Shown here: positions 8,004 through 16,898 of the stretch, one piece after another
Numbering within the stretch: the stretch's first letter is position 1
How the letters are laid out: each line of letters begins with the position of its first letter
From: Vibrio splendidus 12E03
GTDB lineage: Bacteria > Pseudomonadota > Gammaproteobacteria > Enterobacterales > Vibrionaceae
Direction of reading: 5' to 3'
Assembly: GCF_000272105.2 (NCBI RefSeq)
Contig: NZ_AJZD02000328.1
Location: forward strand, 1-39,811
Length of the DNA: 39,811 nucleotides
Notes under the pieces: generated by a model
The model's input: the letters and a program-made list of their open reading frames with translations, nothing else
Database searches by the model: none
What the model was told of the DNA's origin: nothing
Program-made: the position numbers and the translations under genes

Positions 8004-8624
8004 ATGACGAACACCAATCAAACTTTTCAAGCTAATCAAATTAATCAAGCAAGCCAGCGAAACAGCCATTTGGTATTGGGGGGGGCTCGTTCTGGCAAGT
8101 CGAGTTTTGCAGAGCAACAAGCATTATGTGCGTTTGAAGCATGTTCAAATGGACGCCTCAATTATATTGCGACAGCGACATATCTTGATGATGAAATGCG
8201 AGAACGAATCACGCACCATCAACAACGTCGTGGCGAGCAGTGGATTGAGCATGAAGTACCCGTCGAGTTAGTCTCGAAACTGCAGTCTTTTGATCAAGAT
8301 GATGTGGTGCTGATCGACTGCCTAACATTGTGGTTGAACAACATCATCTTTGAACTGGGTGATGACGCGACTAATGAACAAGTGGAAGCAGTGGTTGAAG
8401 CCTTGGTCAAAAGCGTAGAGCAAAGCCCAGCACACATCATCATGGTCTCTAACGAAGTCGGTTTAGGTGTGGTACCTCTGGGTAAAATGTCGCGCTTGTT
8501 TGTCGACAATGCGGGGCGAATGAACCAAGCATTGGCTCGCGTTGTCGAACGAGTTACGTTGATAGCCGCAGGATTGCCACTGCACTTAAAACCATCTAAT
8601 CATTCGCTTTATACTCAAATCTAG
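8004..8624 (+). CDS. cobU: Adenosylcobinamide kinase/guanylyltransferase
   Basis: This bifunctional enzyme phosphorylates adenosylcobinamide and then transfers GMP to it, producing the CobS substrate. In the 206 residues, the P-loop LVLGGARSGKSSFAEQQ lies near residue 24. ITHHQQRRGEQW provides the His region of the guanylylated intermediate, and VLIDCLTLWLNN and MVSNEVGLGVVP are the other conserved blocks. About 22 residues rich in Asn and Gln precede the P-loop, slightly more than usual, so a later start is possible, although no better ribosome site is evident. It sits tightly between cobS and cobC. Confidence 0.95.
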   Translation: MTNTNQTFQANQINQASQRNSHLVLGGARSGKSSFAEQQALCAFEACSNGRLNYIATATYLDDEMRERITHHQQRRGEQWIEHEVPVELVSKLQSFDQDDVVLIDCLTLWLNNIIFELGDDATNEQVEAVVEALVKSVEQSPAHIIMVSNEVGLGVVPLGKMSRLFVDNAGRMNQALARVVERVTLIAAGLPLHLKPSNHSLYTQI

Positions 8625-8633
8625 GTCGCACAC

Positions 8634-9251
8634 ATGGTCAATGGAACAACCAAAAATATCTATTTGCTGAGGCATGGCAAGGTTGAAGGGAAAGCTGCAC
8701 TGAATGGTTTATCTGACGTGTTGGTGAATCCAGAACTTCAACAACAAATATGTGAAGCCTTGGTGCAACACGGTGTGGCTTTTGATGGTGTGGTTACCTC
8801 GCCATTAAGACGCTGCAGCGACCTAGCAACCCTTTATTCAGAACGCGTGTCGGTACCTTTGTCAGTTGCACCAGAATTTCAAGAAATGAACTTTGGTGAA
8901 GTGGACGGCATCGCATTTGATGAACTTGAAGATAAGTGGGCGATGCTAGACACCTTTTGGCAAGACCCTGCAAATCATCAACTGACTGGTGCGGAAAGTT
9001 TACAGAGCTTCCACGACAGAGTAACTCAAGCTTGGTCGCAACTTTTGAATAACCCAAGTGACAATTTATTGCTGGTTACTCATGGTGGCGTTATTCGAAT
9101 GTTATTGGCGCATTGCCTTGATATTGATTGGAAAAATCCGAGCTTGTACTCGAAGTTATCGATAGAGAATGCATCAATAACCCATATTCAAGTCACTCAG
9201 TTTGCACAGAGCTTTATTAGCGTCAAAGCGATAGGCCTGCCTGTTCTCTGA
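8634..9251 (+). CDS. cobC: Alpha-ribazole phosphatase-like histidine phosphatase
   Basis: This 205-residue protein belongs to the histidine phosphatase (phosphoglycerate mutase-like) superfamily. YLLRHGKVEG has the catalytic RHG, VTSPLRRCSDLA the second Arg, FQEMNFGEVDG the acid, and LLLVTHGGVIRMLL the second catalytic His. As last gene of the cobTSU run it is best read as CobC, which removes phosphate from alpha-ribazole phosphate or adenosylcobalamin phosphate. Sequence alone cannot separate CobC from other family members; the operon context does. Confidence 0.88.
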   Translation: MVNGTTKNIYLLRHGKVEGKAALNGLSDVLVNPELQQQICEALVQHGVAFDGVVTSPLRRCSDLATLYSERVSVPLSVAPEFQEMNFGEVDGIAFDELEDKWAMLDTFWQDPANHQLTGAESLQSFHDRVTQAWSQLLNNPSDNLLLVTHGGVIRMLLAHCLDIDWKNPSLYSKLSIENASITHIQVTQFAQSFISVKAIGLPVL

Positions 9252-9385
9252 GTGTTCAAAAAACACAGTTTTAAGAATTAACATCTAGTTAGATCTGTAA
9301 ATAGACAAAGTATTAGAAGTATAAAGCGGTGTCGATAACCGCTGTGCCAAATTGGCACTACTACCTACGTGAAAGGAATTTAGTC

Positions 9386-11182
9386 ATGACAACACCGAGT
9401 TGGGATCTAAGCATTGCTTATCGCGATCTTGATGATGCAAAAATTGAACAAGACATTGAACTGATTCAACAGTGTATCGAACTCTTGTACCTGCATGTTG
9501 AAAAGCGTCACATCATTCTGGCAATGCAAAACGCAATCCAGACCTCAGAAGCGGCAGGCACGTTACTGAGCACAATTAATACCTTTGCTAACTGCCACGC
9601 TTCGGTAGACGCGACCCACACAGAAGCTAAAGCGTTGCTTGGCCGTGTTGCAAAGCTTAACTCTGAAATGTCTCAAGCGTTTAGCCCTTATGAAGACACG
9701 CTGATTCACGCTGAACCAGAGTTTATTGATGCGGTTTTAGAGCACGAGAGTGCCGATGTTGCAGGCCAACGCTTCGCGATTGAAAGCTCACGTAAGTTAT
9801 CAAGTAGCCGACTCAGCGTGGCTGAAGAGCAGCTTTTAGCAGCAATGAAAGTCGATGGCCGTGATGCATGGGGGCGTTTATACGACAATCTAACGGGCAA
9901 TTTGAAACTGTCGCTAAAACTTGATGGTGAAGAAGAAGCGCTTGGTTTTTCTCAAGCGGCGAGCTTGTTGTACGGAAGCGAATTCGACAAACAAGAGCCT
10001 GCATGGCGCGCGGTTCAAGGTGCCATGAAGACACACCAAGAGTCATTTGCTTCGATTCTAAATGCGCTTGCAGGTTGGCGCCTGACTGAAAACAAAAAGC
10101 GTTCAAAAATAAGCGACGTACATTTCTTAGATCCAAGCCTACATGGCAGCCGAATTGTTCCAGAAACCCTAGACACCATGATGTCGGTAGCGAAAGCCAA
10201 TCGCGCAGTAGGCCAAAAGGCGGGTCTGTTGATGGCAAGAGTTCACGGCTTAGATGAAATGAAGCCTTGGAACCATTTAGCCGCGATGCCGCCGCTGGGT
10301 GACAGTGAGTCTAAGGTTTATCCATTTGACGAAGCGATCGAAGTGATTAAAACGGCCTTCGCTGAAGTCAATCCAGAGATGGCTGATTTTGTCGCCTTAA
10401 TGGTTGAGAACGGTTGGATTGATGCCGCGCCTGCTGCGAACAAACGCCTAGGTGCGTACTGCACTAAATTTGCTGCGACACGCACGCCGCTTGTGTTCAT
10501 GACGTGGAGTGGCAGCCGCTCTGACCTAATGACATTGGCACACGAGCTGGGCCACGCGTTCCACAACTGGGTAATGAAAGACATGCCGTTGTGTAAGACA
10601 CGCTACCCAATGACACTTGCAGAAACGGCTTCTATTTTTGCTGAAAATATCGTTCGTGATCACTTGTTAACGCAAGCCCAAACACGTAACGAGAAACTTG
10701 AGATGCTATGGGAAGAGCTTTCTTCTTCATTGGCTTTAATGGTCAACATTCCAGTACGTTTTGAATTTGAAAAAGCATTTTACGAGCAGCGTGAAAAAGG
10801 TGAACTGACGGCTCAACAATTATGTGACCTGATGGAAAGCACTTGGAAAGAGTGGTACGGCGAGGCAATGACAGAAGCTGACCCTTACTTCTGGGCGAGC
10901 AAGCTGCACTTCAGCATCTCTCAAGTGAGCTTTTATAACTATCCATACCTGTTCGGTTATCTGTTCAGTAAAGGTGTTTACGCTCAGCGCGATGCGAAAG
11001 GTGAGCAGTTCTACAGCGATTACGTTTCGTTGCTTCGTGATACGGGCAGCATGATGGCGGAAGAAGTCGTTCAAAAGCACTTAGGAATGGACCTGACTCA
11101 AGCTGATTTTTGGCAACAAAGCATCGACATGGTCAAAGTTCAAATCGATGAATTTGAAAGATTGCTCGATCAGGAAGATTAA
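9386..11182 (+). CDS. pepF: M3-family oligoendopeptidase F-like zinc peptidase
   Basis: This cytosolic metallopeptidase cleaves short peptides. With the ATG at 9386, preceded by AAAGGA, it has 598 residues, normal for the PepF/M3B group. A GTG at 9329 would add 19 residues but has no ribosome site. The zinc site is clear: LAHELGHAFHN has His about 386, Glu 387 and His 390, with the third ligand Glu about 413 in MTLAETASIF. The substrate-side motif FSISQVSFYNYPYLFGYLFS is family-typical. The gene stands alone after the cob operon and no signal peptide is seen. Confidence 0.93.
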   Translation: MTTPSWDLSIAYRDLDDAKIEQDIELIQQCIELLYLHVEKRHIILAMQNAIQTSEAAGTLLSTINTFANCHASVDATHTEAKALLGRVAKLNSEMSQAFSPYEDTLIHAEPEFIDAVLEHESADVAGQRFAIESSRKLSSSRLSVAEEQLLAAMKVDGRDAWGRLYDNLTGNLKLSLKLDGEEEALGFSQAASLLYGSEFDKQEPAWRAVQGAMKTHQESFASILNALAGWRLTENKKRSKISDVHFLDPSLHGSRIVPETLDTMMSVAKANRAVGQKAGLLMARVHGLDEMKPWNHLAAMPPLGDSESKVYPFDEAIEVIKTAFAEVNPEMADFVALMVENGWIDAAPAANKRLGAYCTKFAATRTPLVFMTWSGSRSDLMTLAHELGHAFHNWVMKDMPLCKTRYPMTLAETASIFAENIVRDHLLTQAQTRNEKLEMLWEELSSSLALMVNIPVRFEFEKAFYEQREKGELTAQQLCDLMESTWKEWYGEAMTEADPYFWASKLHFSISQVSFYNYPYLFGYLFSKGVYAQRDAKGEQFYSDYVSLLRDTGSMMAEEVVQKHLGMDLTQADFWQQSIDMVKVQIDEFERLLDQED

Positions 11183-11202
11183 TTGATCTCAATCTGTTCA
11201 TG

Positions 11203-11243
11203 GCAGGTAAGAGCTGTGTTAGCTTACGTGGCTCTTATCTTGC
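11203..11243 (+). terminator. Possible hairpin after the oligopeptidase gene
   Basis: GCAGGTAAGAGC and GCTCTTATCTTGC pair with one G-T wobble and one bulged base around a 16-base loop. No T-run follows, so this may be a processed 3' end or a weak terminator rather than a classic one. Confidence 0.45.
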
Positions 11244-11460
11244 TGACATGACTTGAGAAAAGCTGAGACAGCCAAAAGTTGCTTTAAATAGAGAAAGTTA
11301 TTTGGAACAGATGTCGGTTAGTAAAGTCAGCAGGTAATATAAAAATATATGGGTAGTATTTGTGAGTGATAACGGAGTTTCTATTGATAAGTGCGATCCT
11401 AGCAACACAATTTCTATGTACAATTTATTAACATACGGCCGTGCAATTAAGGAGTAGCGC

Positions 11461-12489
11461 ATGACGAAGACCCTCTTTCGCCAATCATTTCTTTTTGACA
11501 GCCTAGATCTTGAGCAAGAAGTGGTTGCAGGACAGACCGTACTGAGTAACGGTGTTCAAATTAAGCTTCATCAACGCGGTGTATTGGAAGTGATTCCCGC
11601 GGAGTATAATTCCGAAACCAAGAACATCATCTTTTCAACCGGTGTTCATGGCGACGAAACCTCACCAATGGAGCTGATTGATAAGCTCATTGAGGATATT
11701 GAAACTGGCTTCCAAGTGGTGACAGCAAGATGTTTGTTCATCATCGCGCACCCTGAAGCGACCAACGCGCATACTCGTTTTCTTGATGTGAATATGAATC
11801 GTCTGTTTGATGAGAAGCAGCACGAGAGTAATCGAGAAGTGGATATCGCGAAGAATCTAAAGTACTTGGTTACGGAGTTTTACAAAGAAACGGTACCTGC
11901 CACTCGCTGGCATTTAGACCTGCACTGTGCAATCCGTTTATCTAAGCATTACTCTTTTGCCGTGAGCCCGAAGGTTCGCCACGAAGTACGTAGCAAGGCC
12001 TTGTTCGATTTTATCAACAGTGCTCACGTTGAAGCTGTGTTGTTGTCGAATGCGCCAACGAGCACCTTCAGCTGGTACAGCGCTGAAAACTTTGAAGCGC
12101 AAGCACTGACAATGGAGTTAGGGCAGGTAGCAAGAATTGGTGAGAACCAGCTTGATAAGCTTACTGCTTTCGATTTGGCGATGCGCAATCTGATTGCTGA
12201 AATAGAACCAGAGCATTTACCAAAGAAAACCATTACTTATCGCGTAAGCCGAACCATAGTTCGTTTGCACGATGACTTTGATTTCATGTTCTCTGATGCC
12301 GTTGAGAACTTTACGGCGTTCAAACACGGTGAAGTGTTCGGTCATGATGGTGATAAGCCATTAATGGCGAAGAATGAAAACGAAGCCGTGGTGTTCCCGA
12401 ATCGAAACGTTGCTATCGGTCAACGAGCTGCCTTAATGGTGTGCGAAGTTGAAACTCGATTCGACCATGGTCAGTTGGTTTACGATTAA
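11461..12489 (+). CDS. astE: Succinylglutamate desuccinylase
   Basis: AstE performs the last step of the arginine succinyltransferase pathway, hydrolysing N-succinylglutamate to succinate and glutamate. The 342-residue length is usual. The zinc ligands are visible as His63 and Glu66 in VHGDETSP and His155 in WHLDLHCAIR. Glu219 in TMELGQ is the likely catalytic residue. GGAG lies eight bases before the ATG. The other ast genes are not in this window, so astE is separate from them here. The 278 bases upstream hold no other gene and no operator I can define. Confidence 0.95.
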   Translation: MTKTLFRQSFLFDSLDLEQEVVAGQTVLSNGVQIKLHQRGVLEVIPAEYNSETKNIIFSTGVHGDETSPMELIDKLIEDIETGFQVVTARCLFIIAHPEATNAHTRFLDVNMNRLFDEKQHESNREVDIAKNLKYLVTEFYKETVPATRWHLDLHCAIRLSKHYSFAVSPKVRHEVRSKALFDFINSAHVEAVLLSNAPTSTFSWYSAENFEAQALTMELGQVARIGENQLDKLTAFDLAMRNLIAEIEPEHLPKKTITYRVSRTIVRLHDDFDFMFSDAVENFTAFKHGEVFGHDGDKPLMAKNENEAVVFPNRNVAIGQRAALMVCEVETRFDHGQLVYD

Positions 12490-12541
12490 TACTTAGACGT
12501 TGTTTCGTTTGTTCAAAACAGCCTCTCAACTGGTTGAAATA

Positions 12542-12571
12542 TCAAGGTTCACATTACGGTGTGAGCCTTGA
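12542..12571 (+). terminator. Hairpin after astE
   Basis: TCAAGGTTCACA and TGTGAGCCTTGA pair over 12 bp with one wobble around a 6-base loop, followed by GTTTATTT. It is a plausible intrinsic terminator between astE and btuC. Confidence 0.65.
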
Positions 12572-12624
12572 GTTTATTTGGGGATACAGGTAAGGTTACG
12601 CGAACATTTTCAAAGTAGCTTGAT

Positions 12625-13620
12625 ATGGATTTCCAACAACTTCTTCACCAAAAACAGCGCAAATGGACCCGAGCCATTTATTTGATGGCAGCACTGCTTG
12701 TCGCGCTGAGTGCGATTTACCTAATGGTTGGCGATCTTTTCATTTCACCTCTGGGCACATTGTCCACGTTAGAACAAAAACTACTGATTGATTTACGCTT
12801 ACCTCGATTATTAGCAGCGATTGCTATCGGGGCTGGGTTAGCCGTATCTGGCGCAAGCTTACAAGTCTTATTGGGTAACGTATTAGCAGAACCTGGTGTG
12901 CTTGGCATTTCTGGTGGCGCAAGCTTGGCGATGGTGATTGTACTGTTCTTCTTGCCGTTTGCTCCGACTCCAGAACTGTTCATGATTGCCGCCGTTTTAG
13001 GTTCGCTCTGTTTCACCGTGATTCTGGTGAGCATGGTAAAAACGATGCGACTCACCACGGCTAAATTACTGCTGGTGGGGGTAGCGTTAGGTATTCTTTC
13101 TGGCGCGATGGTGACATGGGCGTTCTATTTTAGTGATGACCTCAGTCTACGTTTATTGATGTACTGGCTGATGGGCAGCTTGGGTGGCGTCACTTGGTAT
13201 CAACACTCGCTCACGTTAGTCATGATTCCCGTGATTATTTGGCTGTGCCTGCAAGGTAGCAAGTTGGATAAGTTGATGATTGGCGAGACTCATGCTGCGC
13301 AACTGGGTGTGAACGTGCCTAAACTGCGTTGGCGCTTAATCTTCGCTGTGTCTATTTTAGTCGGTTGCGCGGTGGCATTAGGCGGCGTAATCAGCTTTGT
13401 TGGCTTGGTTGTGCCACACTTATTGCGTTTAGCGATTGGTACCGATAACCGATACCTTCTTCCTTTATCTGCCGTTGCTGGCGCTGCATTGTTGGTGTTT
13501 GCTGATATTTGCGCGCGTACATTACTCGATTCTGCAGAACTGCCTTTGGGTGTGATGACCACCAGTATCGGTGCGCCTATCTTTATTTGGATGTTAATTA
13601 AAAATCATGATTCAAATTAA
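12625..13620 (+). CDS. btuC: Vitamin B12 ABC transporter permease
   Basis: BtuC is the membrane subunit of the BtuCDF cobalamin importer. This 331-residue protein belongs to the FecCD family. It shows many hydrophobic helices, LRLPRLLAAIAIGAGLAVSGASLQ near residue 55, EPGVLGISGGASLA, VALGGVISFVGLVVPHLLR, and the C-terminal LPLGVMTTSIGAPIFIWML. Siderophore permeases share these motifs, but proximity to cob genes and overlap with a BtuD-sized ATPase favour B12. It overlaps btuD by 14 bases. No btuF or btuB gene and no cobalamin riboswitch is present nearby. Confidence 0.9.
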   Translation: MDFQQLLHQKQRKWTRAIYLMAALLVALSAIYLMVGDLFISPLGTLSTLEQKLLIDLRLPRLLAAIAIGAGLAVSGASLQVLLGNVLAEPGVLGISGGASLAMVIVLFFLPFAPTPELFMIAAVLGSLCFTVILVSMVKTMRLTTAKLLLVGVALGILSGAMVTWAFYFSDDLSLRLLMYWLMGSLGGVTWYQHSLTLVMIPVIIWLCLQGSKLDKLMIGETHAAQLGVNVPKLRWRLIFAVSILVGCAVALGGVISFVGLVVPHLLRLAIGTDNRYLLPLSAVAGAALLVFADICARTLLDSAELPLGVMTTSIGAPIFIWMLIKNHDSN

Positions 13621-14365
13621 GAGCCTGAGCGTCGGCGCTCGTTTATTACCACTATCATTTGAGCTCAAGCAAGGGCAGGTGACTCACGTTATCGGCCCGA
13701 ATGGCAGCGGTAAAAGTACCTTACTAGAAGCGATATCTGGCGTTGGTGATGGCTACAAAGGCGATATAAAGATCGACGGGCAGGATTTGTCGGAACTGTC
13801 TCTACAAGATTTATCTCTGCATCGCGCTTACTTGTGTCAAAGCGCAAGACCTGCTTTCAACTTAGAAGTGTTCCAATACCTTGCTTTGTCACTGCCAAGT
13901 TCGTCGCATGGTCTTGATATTGAAATCAACGTAGCTTTGGAAGAGATAAGCCAGATGTTGGACATCACAGACAAACTTCATCGCTCAATTCAGACACTGT
14001 CTGGTGGTGAATGGCAACGCGTCCGTTTGGCGGGAATATGCTTGCAAATTTGGCCGACGCTTAATCCTTACGCAAAGCTATTGATCCTCGATGAACCCGC
14101 AGCTCCGCTGGATATTGCTCAAGAAGCCTTATTGTACAAGCTTATTGAACGAGTGGCGGAGAAGGGTATTACCGTGATCATGGCCAACCACGACCTGAAT
14201 CGCACCTTAAGACACGCCGACCAGGTGTTGCTGCTCGATAAAGGCGTACTTCAAGCATCAGGTACAGCTGATCAAGTGCTTACTCCAGAACGACTAGAAT
14301 CGGTGTTCAATACCGAAGTCAAAAGTATCTCAGTCGATAATCAAACCTATCTGCTGTTTGGTTAG
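13607..14365 (+). CDS. btuD: Vitamin B12 ABC transporter ATP-binding protein
   Basis: This 252-residue cytosolic ATPase powers BtuC. Walker A is GPNGSGKST (residues about 30-38). The Q-loop is near AYLCQSARP, the signature motif is LSGGEWQRVRLAG, Walker B is LLILDEPAAPLD, and the H-loop is MANHDLN. The unusual AAPLD after Walker B is as in E. coli BtuD. The start lies inside the end of btuC, so translation is probably coupled. Confidence 0.93.
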   Translation: MIQIKSLSVGARLLPLSFELKQGQVTHVIGPNGSGKSTLLEAISGVGDGYKGDIKIDGQDLSELSLQDLSLHRAYLCQSARPAFNLEVFQYLALSLPSSSHGLDIEINVALEEISQMLDITDKLHRSIQTLSGGEWQRVRLAGICLQIWPTLNPYAKLLILDEPAAPLDIAQEALLYKLIERVAEKGITVIMANHDLNRTLRHADQVLLLDKGVLQASGTADQVLTPERLESVFNTEVKSISVDNQTYLLFG

Positions 14366-14457
14366 AGAGGGCGTTTGGCTAGAAAGAGTATTTGCTAAAA
14401 AGGTCATCTGGTTCAGCTGATTATTGGGTTAAAGACGAGCTAGTAAAGGGATCAAAT

Positions 14458-14817
14458 ATGTTTAGATACATCCAAAGACGAAGAATCAAAAAGGTGATTA
14501 AGCTGCTATCTGCAAAGATGGTAAAGAGCTACGGAAGCCGTGACTTCTTCTCTATCGGACAAGTTGAAACGAGTTCTAAAGAGCTGAGCAAGCGCCAACA
14601 ACAAATTGCATTGGCGTTGTTTGCTGATCCACAAGATCTCGATGCTGAGCTGGCATCCACCATTCAATTGTTGAGAAATGATGTATCTAACGATTTCTTT
14701 GGTGGTGAAGGCTACAACGCACGCGACGTTCTAAACCTTTTAGGTGGCAGAGGCTGGAAGGGCGGTCGCATGGACGATGACATGTCACACCGTATGGGCA
14801 TGAATAGCCGTTATTAA
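14458..14817 (+). CDS. Conserved small protein of unknown function
   Basis: This gene encodes 119 residues of unknown function. The ATG at 14458 is preceded by AAAGGG at good spacing; a longer frame from 14392 has no such site. The N-terminus is strongly basic (RYIQRRRIKKVIK) and could be an amphipathic helix. The middle is helical, and the last 40 residues are glycine-rich with FFGGEGYNARDVLNLLGGRGWKGG. No signal peptide or metal motif is seen. It may be a DUF6559-type protein, but I recall that family only loosely. It follows btuD by 92 bases on the same strand and ends at a good terminator. Confidence 0.8.
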   Translation: MFRYIQRRRIKKVIKLLSAKMVKSYGSRDFFSIGQVETSSKELSKRQQQIALALFADPQDLDAELASTIQLLRNDVSNDFFGGEGYNARDVLNLLGGRGWKGGRMDDDMSHRMGMNSRY

Positions 14818-14852
14818 TGCTCTTCTCACTATTTAACTTCCTGTATATCCCC

Positions 14853-14882
14853 AAAGCGGCTTAATCATAAAGTCGCTTTTTT
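14853..14882 (+). terminator. Intrinsic terminator
   Basis: AAAGCGGCTT and AAGTCGCTTT pair over 10 bp with one G-T wobble around a 7-base loop, followed by a T-run. It ends the btuCD-small protein transcript. The remaining bases to the LPMO gene (14883-15144) hold no gene. Confidence 0.85.
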
Positions 14883-15098
14883 ATTCATTTTGAATAATGT
14901 TCCCTCAATCAACACAGAATACTGAAATCTCATAATTCGAAGCAACATCACCTATCGACAACGCATTTCTATGAGTTGTGTGACTCTGATTCCTATCAAT
15001 ATAAAACCCGCTGTTATTGATAAGATTGACGTATATATTTTTCGTTGTTCTTTAAACAAAAACTATAAACCCTCGAACTGCAATATTGATTGGTTGTT

Positions 15099-15110
15099 GA
15101 CCAGTTGGTC
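15099..15110. promoter_or_regulatory. Palindrome upstream of the LPMO gene
   Basis: GACCA and TGGTC form a perfect inverted repeat with a 2-base centre, 35 bases before the start codon. TTGACC within it could also act as a -35 element. The regulator is unknown. Confidence 0.35.
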
Positions 15111-15144
15111 TTGTGTGTAGGGTAAAATAATAGAGAGTGGGAAA

Positions 15145-16641
15145 GTGACAACAATAAATAATAATATACTAAAAGTAGCAGTAGGTATGGCTATGCTATC
15201 GAGTGTGCCGTCAGTGGCAAACGCTCATGGTTGGTCTGAATTTCCAAGTGCACGTCAGAATACGTGTTACGAGCAGGGCGGAGTTTGGTCAGGTACGCCA
15301 CCAAATGCGGCATGTGCTCAAGCAAAAGATATTTCAGGGTCATATCCGTTCGTTCAACGTAATGAATATGCGAAAAATATCCAAGATTTCAACAATATCA
15401 ATGCTGTAAAGGCTGCGATTCCAGACGGCACTTTGTGTTATGCCAATGATTCGCAAAAACGTGGCATGGGTGCACCTCATACTGGTTGGACTCGCACCGA
15501 GCTAAGCACTGGTACATTTGAATATGTATTCAACGCGACTGCACCACACAACCCGTCATTCTGGGAGTTCTACCTAACAAAACCAAACGCCGACCTGAGC
15601 AAAGGCCTAGCGTGGGGTGATTTAGATCTTATCCAAGAAGTTGGGAATGTTCCTGTAAGTGGTGGTAAATACCGTATTAACGTAACGATTCCTTCAGACC
15701 GCTCTGGCGACGCAATTCTATATGTACGTTGGCAACGTGACGATGCAGCAGGTGAAGGTTTCTACAACTGTTCAGACATCACAATCGCGGGGGGAACAAC
15801 TCCTCCACCAGATCCTACGCCTCAACCTGATCTAGTCCGTGGCGACCTGTTTGTTTCTGACCAGTTTGGTACGCCAGAAATTGGTGATACGGTTAAGTAC
15901 GACATCATCAACAAGTACGGTGAAGTAGCGCGTAGCTTCGACATCGTTATTGATGCGAGCAACGTGAATGACTGGGCTCGTCTGCTAGCTTCTGAAATCA
16001 ACGGCTGGCACGAAGAGTTTAAAGACGGTGCGATCTTCATCGGCGACTGGCATGCTGAAATGCAGCACTACATGTACTTCCAAAACGATCCTTCACGTAA
16101 CTTCTTTAACTCAAAAGATAGCCGTGCTTCTGGTCAGTTAACGCTGATTGATGGTGGCGAAGGTGGTGTAGAGCCACTAAAAGGTGACATCTACGAATTA
16201 GTGAAGAGTGACAATGTTGTTAATGCTGGCGATAAAGTTGTGATTGCAACGAGCGAAGCAGCAAACCTAACACAGACTCAAGGTTCTGCAGTTAGCATTC
16301 AAAACAACGGCACGGCTTCAATTGTTGTAGATACGACTGCGATTACAGCGAACGAAACTCTGTCGTTCATTGCGAGCTCAATTGAAAGCGAAAGTGTTGA
16401 AACCTTCACATTCGAAGTGATTGCTGATGACGGTGGTGTAACACCAGACCCAGATCCAACGCCGGATCCTGATCCGACACCTGACCCAGGCTCTTGGGAT
16501 TCATCAGCAACTTATCTTGGCGGTGAGGTAGTGACTTACTCGAACCAGTCGTGGAAAGCACAATGGTGGGTTCAGGGTGGTGAAAATCCTAAGGCGACCT
16601 ACGAAAACGACAAATGGGGCGTTTGGCGTCCAGCTAACTAA
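15145..16641 (+). CDS. Secreted AA10 lytic polysaccharide monooxygenase with chitin-binding module
   Basis: This 498-residue secreted copper enzyme probably cleaves crystalline chitin oxidatively. Signal peptide residues 1-27 end in VANA, leaving His28 as the mature N-terminus. His28 and His112 (GAPHTGW) form the histidine brace, and the Phe of EGFYNCSD is the axial residue. The AA10 domain spans about 28-215. A Pro-rich linker and two modules (about 230-337 and 345-428) follow; each begins with a GD(L/I)(F/Y) and GD.V pattern suggestive of GbpA-like beta domains. A DPDPTP linker then leads to a CBM5/12 module (450-498) with KAQWWVQGGE. The start is GTG with a weak ribosome site; a later ATG would destroy the signal peptide. 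Confidence 0.93.
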   Translation: MTTINNNILKVAVGMAMLSSVPSVANAHGWSEFPSARQNTCYEQGGVWSGTPPNAACAQAKDISGSYPFVQRNEYAKNIQDFNNINAVKAAIPDGTLCYANDSQKRGMGAPHTGWTRTELSTGTFEYVFNATAPHNPSFWEFYLTKPNADLSKGLAWGDLDLIQEVGNVPVSGGKYRINVTIPSDRSGDAILYVRWQRDDAAGEGFYNCSDITIAGGTTPPPDPTPQPDLVRGDLFVSDQFGTPEIGDTVKYDIINKYGEVARSFDIVIDASNVNDWARLLASEINGWHEEFKDGAIFIGDWHAEMQHYMYFQNDPSRNFFNSKDSRASGQLTLIDGGEGGVEPLKGDIYELVKSDNVVNAGDKVVIATSEAANLTQTQGSAVSIQNNGTASIVVDTTAITANETLSFIASSIESESVETFTFEVIADDGGVTPDPDPTPDPDPTPDPGSWDSSATYLGGEVVTYSNQSWKAQWWVQGGENPKATYENDKWGVWRPAN

Positions 16642-16681
16642 TCTTAACTAACGTTAGTTAACTAGTTTTAAAGTAATAACC

Positions 16682-16719
16682 AAGACACCACACTTTTTGG
16701 CGAGTGTGGTGTCTTTTTT
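16682..16719 (+). terminator. Intrinsic terminator after the LPMO gene
   Basis: AAGACACCACACT and AGTGTGGTGTCTT form a perfect 13-bp stem with an 8-base loop and a run of T. Confidence 0.93.
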
Positions 16720-16845
16720 AGTGTCTGCATTCGTGGCTTTGAATGTCATCAGTCTAGAGAAAAGTGACTCAGAAACGCAGTCTTAATCACTGAGTAAAGC
16801 TCTATAAGAAGATGATAGTTATATAGAAAATAAGAACTATATAAG

Positions 16846-16873
16846 AAGACCAGAAGCGTGAGTTTCTGGTCTT
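16846..16873 (-). terminator. Terminator for the 77-aa peptide gene
   Basis: AAGACCAGAA and TTCTGGTCTT form a perfect 10-bp stem with an 8-base loop, 26 bases beyond the minus-strand stop codon. A second AT-rich inverted repeat lies next to it: TTATATAG at 16819-16826 and CTATATAA at 16837-16844. The T-run is interrupted, so termination strength is uncertain. Confidence 0.6.
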
Positions 16874-16898
16874 TTACGTTTTGTCATGTGTTGGCGAT

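Noticed and set aside
9813..10238. 141-aa minus-strand ORF
   Set aside because: It is antisense to the well supported oligopeptidase gene and shows no domain.
12490..12624. Cobalamin riboswitch before btuC
   Set aside because: The space is short and holds only a terminator hairpin; no B12-box-like sequence was seen.
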